From an uncultured Methylococcaceae bacterium (GTDB lineage: Bacteria > Pseudomonadota > Gammaproteobacteria > Methylococcales > Methylomonadaceae): a stretch of DNA of 50,850 bases. The notes beneath the pieces were generated by a model. It saw only the letters and a program-made list of their open reading frames with translations. It did no database searches and was not told the origin of the DNA. The DNA lies in assembly GCA_903859415.1 (NCBI GenBank), contig CAIOMN010000103.1, positions 1 to 50,850 of the forward strand, in the 5' to 3' direction. Each line of letters opens with the position of its first letter. Within the stretch, counting starts at the first letter, position 1. The translations under genes were made by a program, and so were the position numbers. Positions 7,107 through 15,933 of this stretch are shown here, piece after piece.

Positions 7107-10100
7107 ATGAAAATGGCTAAAAAATCAACAAAACAAAATCAAATAAATAAAAATAAAAAACTTAGTAAGAGAAAAGCAAAAGCTAAGAAAAACTCAAAGC
7201 TTAATACAAAAAACAAGCTCCACGAAAAGCTTGATGAATTTCAGCTTGATGAAATTTTAATAAAAAAAAACTTTCTTAAAAGTAAAGATGAACATCATCA
7301 GCTAATTAAAACTATTTTTAGTAGTATCCTTAATGAATATTCCAAAATAGATACCACTTCTGTTTTCTCATCACTTTTATTAAATCCAAATTATCAATCA
7401 AGTCAATATAGGCTTGAAAAAGCAATTTCTATATGTCTTTCTTTTTGTAAAGGGGAGAAAAAACCTGACTTAAATTTAATTAAATATATTTTTGAAAAAC
7501 TAGAAGTATTAGGTTTTGTAAGAATGGAAGATCCTGCTGAAGATGTATTTATTTCAACAGTATGGTTTGAAGGCGAGCAATATAAAGTAAGTACAGGCCT
7601 TTGGGAAGGTGGTATTTATCAAACTCAAATATTTTTAGACTTTGTCGAAGCTGGTCAAAATAATGCAGAAATTGTTTTCTTAAGAGATAGGCTAAGAGCA
7701 ATGCTTGCCGCATCGAATTTAATCATAACCAAACTAGGTCTAAAAGTTAATGAAATTGGTGCTGAATACCCTATTACAGAAATAAATTATAATGAGCTAT
7801 CTAACTTAGATCAGCTTATTGATAAAGTTAAATTACCGTCATTTAGCGGATCAGCGCTTTTACCTTGTATAGATCTTGCTAAATTTCCAGAGCTTTATAA
7901 GCAGGAGCTTGGAGAGTCTGATTTAGAAGTTAGCCCATTTTTTGTCGATTCAGATAGCTGTTTGTTGATTTTACCCTCTGCAATTTTAATTGGTATAAAA
8001 AGACAAGTAGTTAATTTTATTAGGGAACATTATTCAGATGAAATGTTGGATGCTCTATTTTTAAATTATCAAGCGAAAAGAATACATGAAACTACGCTAT
8101 TAAAGACGTTTGAACACATACAGATTAAGTTTTATAAATTAAAAGATATTGAAGGTTGGTGGCATTATGAATCTCTCATCGAATTCGACAAAGGCTATTT
8201 TTTTCATTTTATTTTTTTAGCTGAAAGTCTTAGTTCATTAGGCATTGATTGGTTTAACGGATTTACAAACCCAGAAGAATATTTATCAAAATACATAAAC
8301 GATTTAGCTTCTAAAGCAAAAAATTATGTAATCGATAAGCAAGGTGGACATAAAGGCTGCACGATACTTGTTCCTTGCGGTTATGGCAAAGGTTTGGGTT
8401 TAAGTCTGGACTTTAAAAGTGATAACCAATGGATGTTCGAAGTCATTAATTCACATGACTTAGATACTATAAGTCATGATGCAGATTGTACTCCGCATAG
8501 AATATGGCGAATTGTTGAATCACGTGGACAACTAACTACTATGGGAGTTAAGTTAATGAATCCTAATGTGTTCTTGAATTTATATGCCTATGCCAAAGAC
8601 AACGATTATTGTCTTGTACCTCATGAATCATTTCAAGAATCAAACACTGATCCATCTAACATTCTAATTAACATTGGCTCTAATTACCAAGCTAAAGTTA
8701 GACAAAAAGTTCTTAAAGACTCAGAATCATTAAATGTCCATCACCATACACTTGGTAATGTCAAAGTTATTAGAGGCTTTAACGATTCGTTATTTACAAA
8801 TAATGATAGATATAACATTTATTGTCCTGAGCAGGTAGATAAAAATACCCTGCAATGTATTTATATTTTGAACGAATTTAAAATATGGATAGAGCAAAAA
8901 GTTAATCGGAATTATGATTTTGAATTGCAATTTCAATGTTTCGAAGCGGCTCTTTCATGGATAGAAAAAATATTTACTGTCGCTAAAAATGCTGATTTAT
9001 TAATTCCAGACGAACTACACGCATGGAATCTCTCATTTAAGTTCCCTGATGATGATATACATAACATTAGCGACTGCCCAAAATCAAAAGATGTTTTGTT
9101 ATGTTTCTCAAATGAATTTATCAACCCTGTTTTATATTCAACATTTGAAACTGAGTTTATTGATGGTTTACGATTAGAAGACAATTTCTCAGAGCAATCA
9201 CTGGTTCTTGCACTTGTTAGCTATATATGCGATTTTAATCATATTACAGATTATAGTGAAATTCTTATTCAGGTAATTGAAAACTATGCAGCAAGACATA
9301 TTCATTTATTTGTTGCCAAGGAGTATAGAGAATATTTTATAGCTGATCGACAAGAACCCATCTATATTGAACAAACGGATAGTAACAACATTAAACTTAA
9401 TTTAGGTTGGGTTTGTAGAAATAGAAACCAAGGAAATTTAATAGAAGGTAAGGCTGAATGTAAGCAGTATCTTAATGATGTAGTTGTTAGTGCATGGGAA
9501 ATTATTAAGAAAAAACTGCAAGTTCTGGATAAAGAGTTATTGATTTATAAACTACTTGTTAACATGGAGTATTCAGGCCATCAAAAAGAGAGATGGAAAA
9601 GAACTTTTAAAGCTAACTTGGCTTTACAAAAGGACAAGGACGATCTTTATTTTGTTGTGAATGACAAAATAGGCTTGCTCAATGGAGCTTCTTTATCATC
9701 AAGACTTGTAATAGAAATGGCTATTTGTGAATGTCCGTTGACTGGGGGTAAAGAACCGGGAATATTAGATATTCAAGAGCTAATTTGTTTCGCATCTCTG
9801 ATGCATCTCCTTGGTGGATTGTCAGAAGCAATTAACTATGATGCAATTGAACCGAAAGTAGTTATATCTACTTTTGGTGATGTTATGTTTAATCATGATT
9901 TCAATGATACCGTTCTTAAATCCTATGCTGATAAGCTCAATAAGTCGGCATTATCAACAAGTGTCGAAAAATATGCTGAACACTTAATAGAGCCAAAGCC
10001 TGTTGAATCCGTTAATAATCTTTTTGTTGATGAGTTTGTTAAGGCTTGGATAGATGAGTTTGGATTTACAATTGATGATGCGAGATCATTCATTGAATCA

Positions 10101-10958
10101 TTAGAAGATTATGGTTACAAAGAAAATGAACTTGTTTATAAAATTTCATATCCAGAACTTTTAAAAATATTTGATGAAAAAACACTCGAAACTATGGAGA
10201 GAATTATTCAAGAATTAGTAATTTACCCTAGAGACTCTTGGGTGAATATACCTTCTCCATTTAAAAAAGAAGATTGGCAGCCTTGGCGATTTAGAAGACG
10301 GTTTTCATTAATTATGCGGCCGCTTGTTCAATTTGATGACACTCATTTCTTAATTTCTCCACAACATCTACGCAATGCTTTTATTTATTTGGCAAGGAGT
10401 TGTCATGAAGCGGCATTAGATGAAAATCATTTTTCTAGTAAGCTAATGAAAAAATGGATTGGTGGTATCCGAAAAACTAATGGTTTGGCATTTAATACCC
10501 GTGTTTCTAAAAAGCTCTTAGAACTTGGTTGGATAGTCAGAGAGGAAATTAAACTTCCTGAGGTTCTTAATAAAAAACTTAAAGAAGATTTTGGTGATAT
10601 AGATGTGCTTGCGTGGAATAAAAATTTAAAAATCATTGCTGTCTTAGAATGTAAAAACTTAGACTTTGCAAAAACCACTGGTGAGGTTGCGCGACAACTA
10701 TATGATTTTAAAGGCCAACAAAATGAAAAAGGCAAAAAAGACAGATTACTAAAACATGCTTGTAGACTAGCCGCATTAAATGCCAACAAAGATAAGTTAT
10801 CTAAGTTCACAAAAATAAATTTAGATGCAATGACTATTAAAGGCTACGTGGTGTTTTCAAATACGGTACCTATGGAATTTAATGATAATCGCTTATATAA
10901 AGACGAGATTGAATTTTTAACATTTGACCAACTTGAGTCGTTATATGACTTCAAATGA
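7107..10958 (+). CDS. Giant protein with C-terminal PD-(D/E)XK nuclease domain
   Basis: A 1,283-residue, AT-rich gene whose family I do not recognise. The first 45 residues are extremely basic (Lys/Asn-rich, coiled or disordered) and could contact nucleic acid. The central 1,000 residues are mixed alpha/beta with no motif I can name; SEC-C or helicase motifs are absent. The C-terminal 130 residues carry a restriction-endonuclease-like core: FGDIDVLAW with Asp1166, then LECK with Glu1181 and Lys1183, then KTTGEVARQLYDF. The spacing D-x14-ExK is typical of PD-(D/E)XK nucleases. No Walker A is visible. It is cargo between R2 and R3 and overlaps the next gene by 14 nt. A role in defence is inference from the nuclease and the neighbours. 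Confidence 0.8.
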   Translation: MKMAKKSTKQNQINKNKKLSKRKAKAKKNSKLNTKNKLHEKLDEFQLDEILIKKNFLKSKDEHHQLIKTIFSSILNEYSKIDTTSVFSSLLLNPNYQSSQYRLEKAISICLSFCKGEKKPDLNLIKYIFEKLEVLGFVRMEDPAEDVFISTVWFEGEQYKVSTGLWEGGIYQTQIFLDFVEAGQNNAEIVFLRDRLRAMLAASNLIITKLGLKVNEIGAEYPITEINYNELSNLDQLIDKVKLPSFSGSALLPCIDLAKFPELYKQELGESDLEVSPFFVDSDSCLLILPSAILIGIKRQVVNFIREHYSDEMLDALFLNYQAKRIHETTLLKTFEHIQIKFYKLKDIEGWWHYESLIEFDKGYFFHFIFLAESLSSLGIDWFNGFTNPEEYLSKYINDLASKAKNYVIDKQGGHKGCTILVPCGYGKGLGLSLDFKSDNQWMFEVINSHDLDTISHDADCTPHRIWRIVESRGQLTTMGVKLMNPNVFLNLYAYAKDNDYCLVPHESFQESNTDPSNILINIGSNYQAKVRQKVLKDSESLNVHHHTLGNVKVIRGFNDSLFTNNDRYNIYCPEQVDKNTLQCIYILNEFKIWIEQKVNRNYDFELQFQCFEAALSWIEKIFTVAKNADLLIPDELHAWNLSFKFPDDDIHNISDCPKSKDVLLCFSNEFINPVLYSTFETEFIDGLRLEDNFSEQSLVLALVSYICDFNHITDYSEILIQVIENYAARHIHLFVAKEYREYFIADRQEPIYIEQTDSNNIKLNLGWVCRNRNQGNLIEGKAECKQYLNDVVVSAWEIIKKKLQVLDKELLIYKLLVNMEYSGHQKERWKRTFKANLALQKDKDDLYFVVNDKIGLLNGASLSSRLVIEMAICECPLTGGKEPGILDIQELICFASLMHLLGGLSEAINYDAIEPKVVISTFGDVMFNHDFNDTVLKSYADKLNKSALSTSVEKYAEHLIEPKPVESVNNLFVDEFVKAWIDEFGFTIDDARSFIESLEDYGYKENELVYKISYPELLKIFDEKTLETMERIIQELVIYPRDSWVNIPSPFKKEDWQPWRFRRRFSLIMRPLVQFDDTHFLISPQHLRNAFIYLARSCHEAALDENHFSSKLMKKWIGGIRKTNGLAFNTRVSKKLLELGWIVREEIKLPEVLNKKLKEDFGDIDVLAWNKNLKIIAVLECKNLDFAKTTGEVARQLYDFKGQQNEKGKKDRLLKHACRLAALNANKDKLSKFTKINLDAMTIKGYVVFSNTVPMEFNDNRLYKDEIEFLTFDQLESLYDFK

Positions 10959-11373
10959 AATTATTGTGACTATTGATGAGGGTGTTATTGAAGGAAAATT
11001 CCCAAAACGAGCATTAAAGCACGTGCTGGAATGGTTAGACTTACATCATGAAGAATTATTAGTAAATTGGCATTATTGCCAGCAACGCGAACCTTTAAAA
11101 GATATTGCCCCTTTGGAGTTAACTCTAGTGATATTACATATTACCGATGCTAAGCATCTACAAGATTATAAAGTGTGGCTTAAATTTAATGATGACCTTG
11201 AAGGTATTGTTGATTTAAGTAAAGAGTTATGGGGATCTATGTTTGAACCGCTAAAAGACTTAAGCTTGTTCAGTCAAGTCAGATTAGATTCTGAGTTGGA
11301 CACAATAACCTGGCCTAATGGTGCTGATTTAGCGCCCGAGTTTTTACATCGATTATTGCAGCAATCACAATGA
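10945..11373 (+). CDS. DUF4160 (partial) fused to DUF2442
   Basis: A 142-residue protein from the ATG at 10945; an in-frame TTG at 10924 would add seven residues. The N-terminal third matches the second half of DUF4160: IEGKFPKRALKHVLEWLDLH followed by EELLVNWHYCQQ. The DUF4160 front part with its PHFH motif is missing. The remainder is a complete-looking DUF2442: YKVWLKFND, FEPLKDLSLFSQVRLD and TWPNGADLAPEF. These two domains are normally adjacent separate genes with toxin-antitoxin-like behaviour suspected but not settled. Here they are one chain, overlapping the end of the nuclease gene, so translation is probably coupled. It may be a truncated fusion acting as antidote or accessory to the nuclease. 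Confidence 0.8.
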   Translation: MTSNEIIVTIDEGVIEGKFPKRALKHVLEWLDLHHEELLVNWHYCQQREPLKDIAPLELTLVILHITDAKHLQDYKVWLKFNDDLEGIVDLSKELWGSMFEPLKDLSLFSQVRLDSELDTITWPNGADLAPEFLHRLLQQSQ

Positions 11374-11452
11374 ATAGTACATAAGAGGCGACCAAAGTCT
11401 GTCAATCCGTTTTTACTGTTATGCAGAATGCTAGTTTTTATATTAATGCCTA

Positions 11453-11671
11453 ACTTATCCACAGAATCTGTGGATAAGTCTGTGAGTTAGTGATTGAGTA
11501 ACTCTCTAACTGCATAATTTTTCTTAAATTTAGTTAGATTGTGTAATAGTTATACAATATACTTACCTGATTAACAATCAATGGCTTACGAGTCATTTGA
11601 TGGTGTTTATAGTAGTCAGGTCAGGTTTTTTATTCGAACTTATTTGTCAATAGGTAATTGTGGGTAAGTGA
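11453..11671 (+). repeat. Island repeat R3
   Basis: Third copy, 79 bp after the preceding stop. The palindrome arms (11453-11464 and 11468-11479) are identical to the other copies while the 3-nt loop is AAT instead of AAG. Thus the two TTATCCACA boxes are preserved and only the loop varies. The internal palindrome TTGTGTAA / TTATACAA (one G-T pair) is shared with R4 and differs from R1 and R2. The right end reads GTGGGTAAGTGA. Confidence 0.9.
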
Positions 11672-11771
11672 ATAAGAACGGCCAGTTTTGGGTATATATT
11701 TACTCTGACGACGTTATTTTTTATCCTAAAACCGCATTAATTATCTGAGTTAAATACAGAGGTTGAAAAAT

Positions 11772-12431
11772 ATGAATACTCCCGTTATGAGTATTGCAAA
11801 AAGAGAAAAAGAGCTTTCTTATTATTTAGATAGACAGCCGTATTCAACTAGGTTGGATGGTATTGATCTAATGATTGCCAAAAACGTCTTCCCTTCTGAC
11901 TTTGGCATCACCAGTTCATTTTTTGGACATTTTATACTTCAGCAAGCTCCCGGCGCTATGGGCTTGGATATGGGGTGTGGTAGTGGATATTTCGCTTGTT
12001 TATTAAAGAAAATAGGCTGTGAAACTGTCATAGGTGTCGATTTTAATAGGGACGCTGTAGAGTGTGCGAGAAAAAATATTCAGCTTAATCCTGCTTTAGC
12101 CCCCATTAATATTCTTCATAGTGATTTGTTTGATGACGTCCCCCAAACAAGCTTCGATATGATCGTTTTTAACTTTAACTATTATCCATCTAACGGTGAT
12201 TTTGGTTTAAATGAAGATGGTGGACGTGAAATATTGGAGCGCTTTTTTACCCAGGTCAGCTCTTATATCAATGATCAGACCCGAATTTATATTCCATATT
12301 CTGAGTTCGTGGGTATTGAACATGATCCTAAAATGATATGCCAGGCATTTGGTTTTGATTATGAAGTCATGGCAACCACGATTAACGAAACAGGTACACA
12401 TTGCATTTACAAGATCACGAAACAGCCGTAA
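11772..12431 (+). CDS. Class I SAM-dependent methyltransferase
   Basis: A 219-residue Rossmann-fold methyltransferase. The start is set at the ATG at 11772, since AGAGG lies nine bases before it; an in-frame TTG at 11763 is too close to that site. Motif I is MGLDMGCGSGYFACLL, motif II GVDFNRDAVECARKNIQLN. The motif IV region reads IVFNFNYYPSNG where HemK/PrmC-like N-methyltransferases have NPPY, so it is related to that group but with an altered target site. The substrate could be a protein glutamine, nucleic acid or small molecule; it is not decidable here. It is the only gene between R3 and R4, making a compact one-gene cassette. Confidence 0.82.
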   Translation: MNTPVMSIAKREKELSYYLDRQPYSTRLDGIDLMIAKNVFPSDFGITSSFFGHFILQQAPGAMGLDMGCGSGYFACLLKKIGCETVIGVDFNRDAVECARKNIQLNPALAPINILHSDLFDDVPQTSFDMIVFNFNYYPSNGDFGLNEDGGREILERFFTQVSSYINDQTRIYIPYSEFVGIEHDPKMICQAFGFDYEVMATTINETGTHCIYKITKQP

Positions 12432-12522
12432 TTAAATAATCGAATTCAATAATTAAACCATTTGTTCCAGGCATCAAGACATCCAGTCAGTATAATTATT
12501 TCGGGTTTAACACGCATTATCC

Positions 12523-12742
12523 ACTTATCCACAGAAGCTGTGGATAAGTCTGTGAGTTAGTTATTGAGTAACTCTCTAACTGCATAATTTTTCTTAAAAT
12601 TACTTAGATTGTGTAATAGTTATACAATAGGCTTACCTAATTAACAATCAATGACTTACGAGTCATTTGATGGTACTTAGAGTACTTAATACAGGTTTTT
12701 TATACGATCTTATTTGTCAATAGGTAATTGTGGGTAAGTGAT
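12523..12742 (+). repeat. Island repeat R4
   Basis: Fourth copy, 91 bp after the methyltransferase stop and 60 bp before the next start. The palindrome arms (12523-12534 and 12538-12549) are perfect. The hairpin AATGACT-TACG-AGTCATT is perfect here, G-T paired in R1 and R3 and weaker in R2. It shares the R3-type variants GTTATACAATA and CGAGTCATTTGATGGT. The right end is GTGGGTAAGTGAT. Confidence 0.9.
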
Positions 12743-12802
12743 GAATAACATATCAGTTTTATAGGTTTAACTTGGCTTTTCATTCGACAATAAAGGAACA
12801 CT

Positions 12803-15610
12803 ATGGCGGTTACAGTAAATTTTAATACGATTCGTCAACGCGCCAGTCAGTTTGCCAAAAAGTTTGAAGGCGTGAAGTCAGAAAAATCGCGTGATCAAGA
12901 TTTTATGCGCGGCTTTTGCGCACTATTTGGTATCAATCCAAGTCGTATTGATTGGCAATTTCCTCTTAAAGAAATCAATAAGGTAACAAAAAAAACGAGT
13001 ACCATTTGGGCAGATGGATTCTTGCGTGGTACGCTGCTGATAGAAATGAAATCAGCCGGAAAAGACCTCGATGAAGCGTATAAACAAGCCAGTGCTTACG
13101 TCCATTTGATGAATGAAAAAGACTTGCCCGATTATATTCTGGTGAGTGATTTTGCCAACCTGCATTTATACAATCGTAAAACCGGTGCGCCCCGCATTGA
13201 GCTTAAACTTGCCGATCTACCCCAACAAATAGAACCCTTTTTGTTTTTGGCAAACTATGAAGCCATTGCTATTGAACAACAGGAATACGTCAATAAAGAA
13301 GCGGCTGAAACCCTGGCCAAGTTACATGATGCCATTAAAGCCACGGGTTACAACGGCAAAGATTTAGAAACGTATCTGGTGCGTTTATTATTTTGTCTGT
13401 TTGCCGAAGATACCGGTTTGTTTGGTGAAAACGGCATGTTTCTCGATTACCTGATTAATCATACTCAGGAAGATGGTTCAGATTTACATCATAGTTTGAT
13501 GTCCCTGTTTGATACCTTAAATACGCCCGACACGGTTTATTTACAAGAACACCCAAATTATGTCGGTGCTAAACGTTTAAAAAATCTGCCCGAACATCGC
13601 GCCAGGTTCCCTTATATCAACGGTCAACTTTTTGCCGGTAACTTGGCAGAATGTTGTTTTGATGAGGACGTTAGAAAAACCTTGATTGAATGTGCAAAGC
13701 TAGATTGGAGTCAGATAAGTCCAGCTATTTTCGGCTCTTTATTTCAAGCCATTATGCACTTTGAAGATGAGGCTCCTACCGCCAAAAGTAAAAAACGTCG
13801 AGAGTTTGGGGCTCATTACACCAGTGAAGAAAATATTCTGAAAGTGATTAATCCTTTATTTATGGATGATCTAAGAAAAGAACTGGCAAAGTGCGGCAAA
13901 AACACTGCTAAGTTAGGGGCGTTTCATAACCGTTTAGCTGCACTTAACTTTTTTGATCCGGCCTGTGGTTGTGGTAATTTCTTGGTCATTGCTTATCGTG
14001 AATTACGCTTATTGGAATTGGAGGTGATTCAAAAGCTCTATGGTAATAATCTAACCGCCCAACTGGATGTTGATACCCTGATTCTTTGTAATGTTGATCA
14101 ATTTCACGGGATCGAAATAGACGACAGTGCTGTGCAAATTGCAACGGTCGCCTTATGGCTAACTGACCATCAAATGAATATAAAAGTACAAAGTCTGGGA
14201 CTTTATTACCACCGCATTCCCTTGATAAAAAAAGCCAATATCGTGTGTGCCAATGCCTTGCGTATTGATTGGAATGACGTTATTCCGGCTGAGAAGTGCA
14301 GTTTTATAATGGGTAATCCTCCGTTTGTGGGTAAAAAAGAGCAAACTTCTGAGCAAAAAGCTGATCTTGAACCCTTATTCAAATCAATGAAAGGCTCTGG
14401 TGTGCTTGATTATGTAACTGCTTGGTATGTTAAAGCCACTGCTTACATACAAGCCAACCCAAATATACCAGTATCTTTTGTTTCTACCAATAGTATATGT
14501 CAGGGGGAGCAAGTTGGTATTTTGTGGTCGTACTTATTAGAACAAGATATAAAAGTCCATTTTGCTCATCGCACTTTTCGTTGGAGTAATGAAGGTAAAG
14601 GCGTTGCCGCTGTTCATTGTGTCATTATTGGATTTGGTTTAAAAGAACCATTAAGTTGTCGACTATTTGATTATGTAGATATTAAAGGAGATCCCACTGA
14701 AATTAAGTCTAAGCGAATTAATCCTTATTTAGTTGATGCTGAAAATATTTTAATAGAAAAGCGATCTCATCCTCTTTGCAAAGTTCCTGAAATAAATAAG
14801 GGTAGTGAAGCTACAGACTTTGGTTATCTTGCCTTATCAGCACATGAAAAACTGGATCTAGTAACTCAAGAGCCGCAAGCCGAAAAATGGATAAAGCGTT
14901 TTATTGGTGGTGATGAGCTAATCAATGATATGGAGCGTTATTGTTTGTGGCTGGTAGGACTGGCTCCCAATGAATTAAAGGCGATGCCAAAGGTTTTGAA
15001 ACGAGTTGAACAGGTCCGCGAAGTAAGACAAGCCAGCGGTAAAATCAGAACACGGGAATGGGCGCAGTTTCCGACTTTATTTAGCGAAAACAGGCAGCCC
15101 GATACAAATTACTTGGCTATCCCTAAAGTATCTTCAGAGCGCCGAGCTTATCTGCCGATTGGATTTGTTGCGAAAGACTGGATTGCTAGCGGTAGTTTAT
15201 TGGTTGTGCCAAACGCGACTAAATTTCACTTTGGAGTTTTACAATCGCACATGCACAACGCTTGGATGCGTACAGTATGCGGAAGAATGAAAAGTGATTA
15301 TCAATATTCAGCAAGTATAGTTTATAACAACTTCCCTTGGGCAACACCTGATGCCAAACAAATCCAAGAGATAGAAGAAAAAGCCCAAGCGGTTTTAGAG
15401 GCGCGTGCAGAACATAAAACCTCAACGTTGGCGGATTTATACAATCCCTTAACCATGCCACCGAATCTGGTTAAAGCCCACAACGCACTCGACAAAGCCG
15501 TTGATGCCGCCTATGGTTACAAAGGCAGCAAAGACGATGCTTCGCGCGTCGCTTTCTTGTTTGAGCAATACCAAAAACTGTTTGCCTTGTCTGAAAGTAA
15601 AGGGGGGTAA
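12803..15610 (+). CDS. MmeI-like Type IIL restriction-modification enzyme
   Basis: A 935-residue single-chain enzyme expected to methylate adenine and, on unmethylated DNA, cut at a fixed distance. The N-terminal nuclease motif is D71-x9-E81-M-K83, the spacing and near-exact numbering known for MmeI (D70-x9-E80-x-K82). A helical linker follows. The gamma-class N6-adenine methyltransferase has motif I DPACGCGNF (385-393), GIEIDDSAVQIATVALWL, and motif IV NPPF (505-508). The C-terminal third holds the target recognition domain and helical bundle. MmeI itself is 919 residues. SD AAGGAA is close before ATG 12803. G+C is higher than in the nuclease cassette, so the two genes probably have different origins. 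It follows R4, and no further repeat lies downstream. Confidence 0.88.
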   Translation: MAVTVNFNTIRQRASQFAKKFEGVKSEKSRDQDFMRGFCALFGINPSRIDWQFPLKEINKVTKKTSTIWADGFLRGTLLIEMKSAGKDLDEAYKQASAYVHLMNEKDLPDYILVSDFANLHLYNRKTGAPRIELKLADLPQQIEPFLFLANYEAIAIEQQEYVNKEAAETLAKLHDAIKATGYNGKDLETYLVRLLFCLFAEDTGLFGENGMFLDYLINHTQEDGSDLHHSLMSLFDTLNTPDTVYLQEHPNYVGAKRLKNLPEHRARFPYINGQLFAGNLAECCFDEDVRKTLIECAKLDWSQISPAIFGSLFQAIMHFEDEAPTAKSKKRREFGAHYTSEENILKVINPLFMDDLRKELAKCGKNTAKLGAFHNRLAALNFFDPACGCGNFLVIAYRELRLLELEVIQKLYGNNLTAQLDVDTLILCNVDQFHGIEIDDSAVQIATVALWLTDHQMNIKVQSLGLYYHRIPLIKKANIVCANALRIDWNDVIPAEKCSFIMGNPPFVGKKEQTSEQKADLEPLFKSMKGSGVLDYVTAWYVKATAYIQANPNIPVSFVSTNSICQGEQVGILWSYLLEQDIKVHFAHRTFRWSNEGKGVAAVHCVIIGFGLKEPLSCRLFDYVDIKGDPTEIKSKRINPYLVDAENILIEKRSHPLCKVPEINKGSEATDFGYLALSAHEKLDLVTQEPQAEKWIKRFIGGDELINDMERYCLWLVGLAPNELKAMPKVLKRVEQVREVRQASGKIRTREWAQFPTLFSENRQPDTNYLAIPKVSSERRAYLPIGFVAKDWIASGSLLVVPNATKFHFGVLQSHMHNAWMRTVCGRMKSDYQYSASIVYNNFPWATPDAKQIQEIEEKAQAVLEARAEHKTSTLADLYNPLTMPPNLVKAHNALDKAVDAAYGYKGSKDDASRVAFLFEQYQKLFALSESKGG

Positions 15611-15762
15611 AGAACAGCCCAAAACACCCAAAAAATAACATCTGATCCTGACTCCGGGTAGATCAATTTTGTATGGAGGGTGATAGCCTGCTAGTCAAAC
15701 TGCTGTATACAATTAGGATATTTTAAATTAAACGCCTACTGTTTGTTGGGGAGATTTCAACT

Positions 15763-15933
15763 TTAAAACTCGTCAACTTTAAATCCTATGGCCTTAGCTG
15801 CTTGAGCAAAGAGTTTGTCAGCTGCTTGATTAAGACTGATGATATATTCTGCGACTTGTTCTGAGTTGGATTCTAAAAGATACCATTTCGCTAAAACGCT
15901 AGTATCTAAATAAACACTGGAATTATCGTTCAT
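15763..15933 (-). pseudogene. Internally deleted PIN-domain (VapC-like) toxin
   Basis: A 56-codon reading frame starts 11 nt inside the end of the upstream antitoxin gene. Its first 30 residues are a good PIN-domain start (VYLDTSVLAKWYLLE, with the first acidic residue Asp10). They are joined directly to the last PIN segment (ADKLFAQAAKAIGFKVDEF). Roughly the middle 70 residues of a normal 125-135 residue VapC, with two of the acidic metal ligands, are missing. The deletion keeps frame, so a short peptide could still be made but should not be an active RNase. I read the frame directly on the minus strand. Confidence 0.75.

Noticed and set aside
4772-12742. Repeats as integron attC sites
   Set aside because: R3 is preceded by GCCTAAC and R2 by ATCCAAC, which look like core-site reverse complements, but R1 and R4 lack them. 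Identity extends over about 220 bp, longer than usual attC sites, and no integrase gene is in the window.
4772-12742. Repeats as a chromosomal origin (oriC)
   Set aside because: The DnaA boxes are dispersed over 8 kb between genes, with no AT-rich unwinding region flanked by dnaA, gidA or similar markers. They are described as DnaA-box elements, not as an origin.
4772-12742. Repeats as transposon ends or an insertion sequence
   Set aside because: Terminal inverted repeats are imperfect, target duplications are not evident and no transposase is present; a MITE-like origin cannot be excluded but is not shown.
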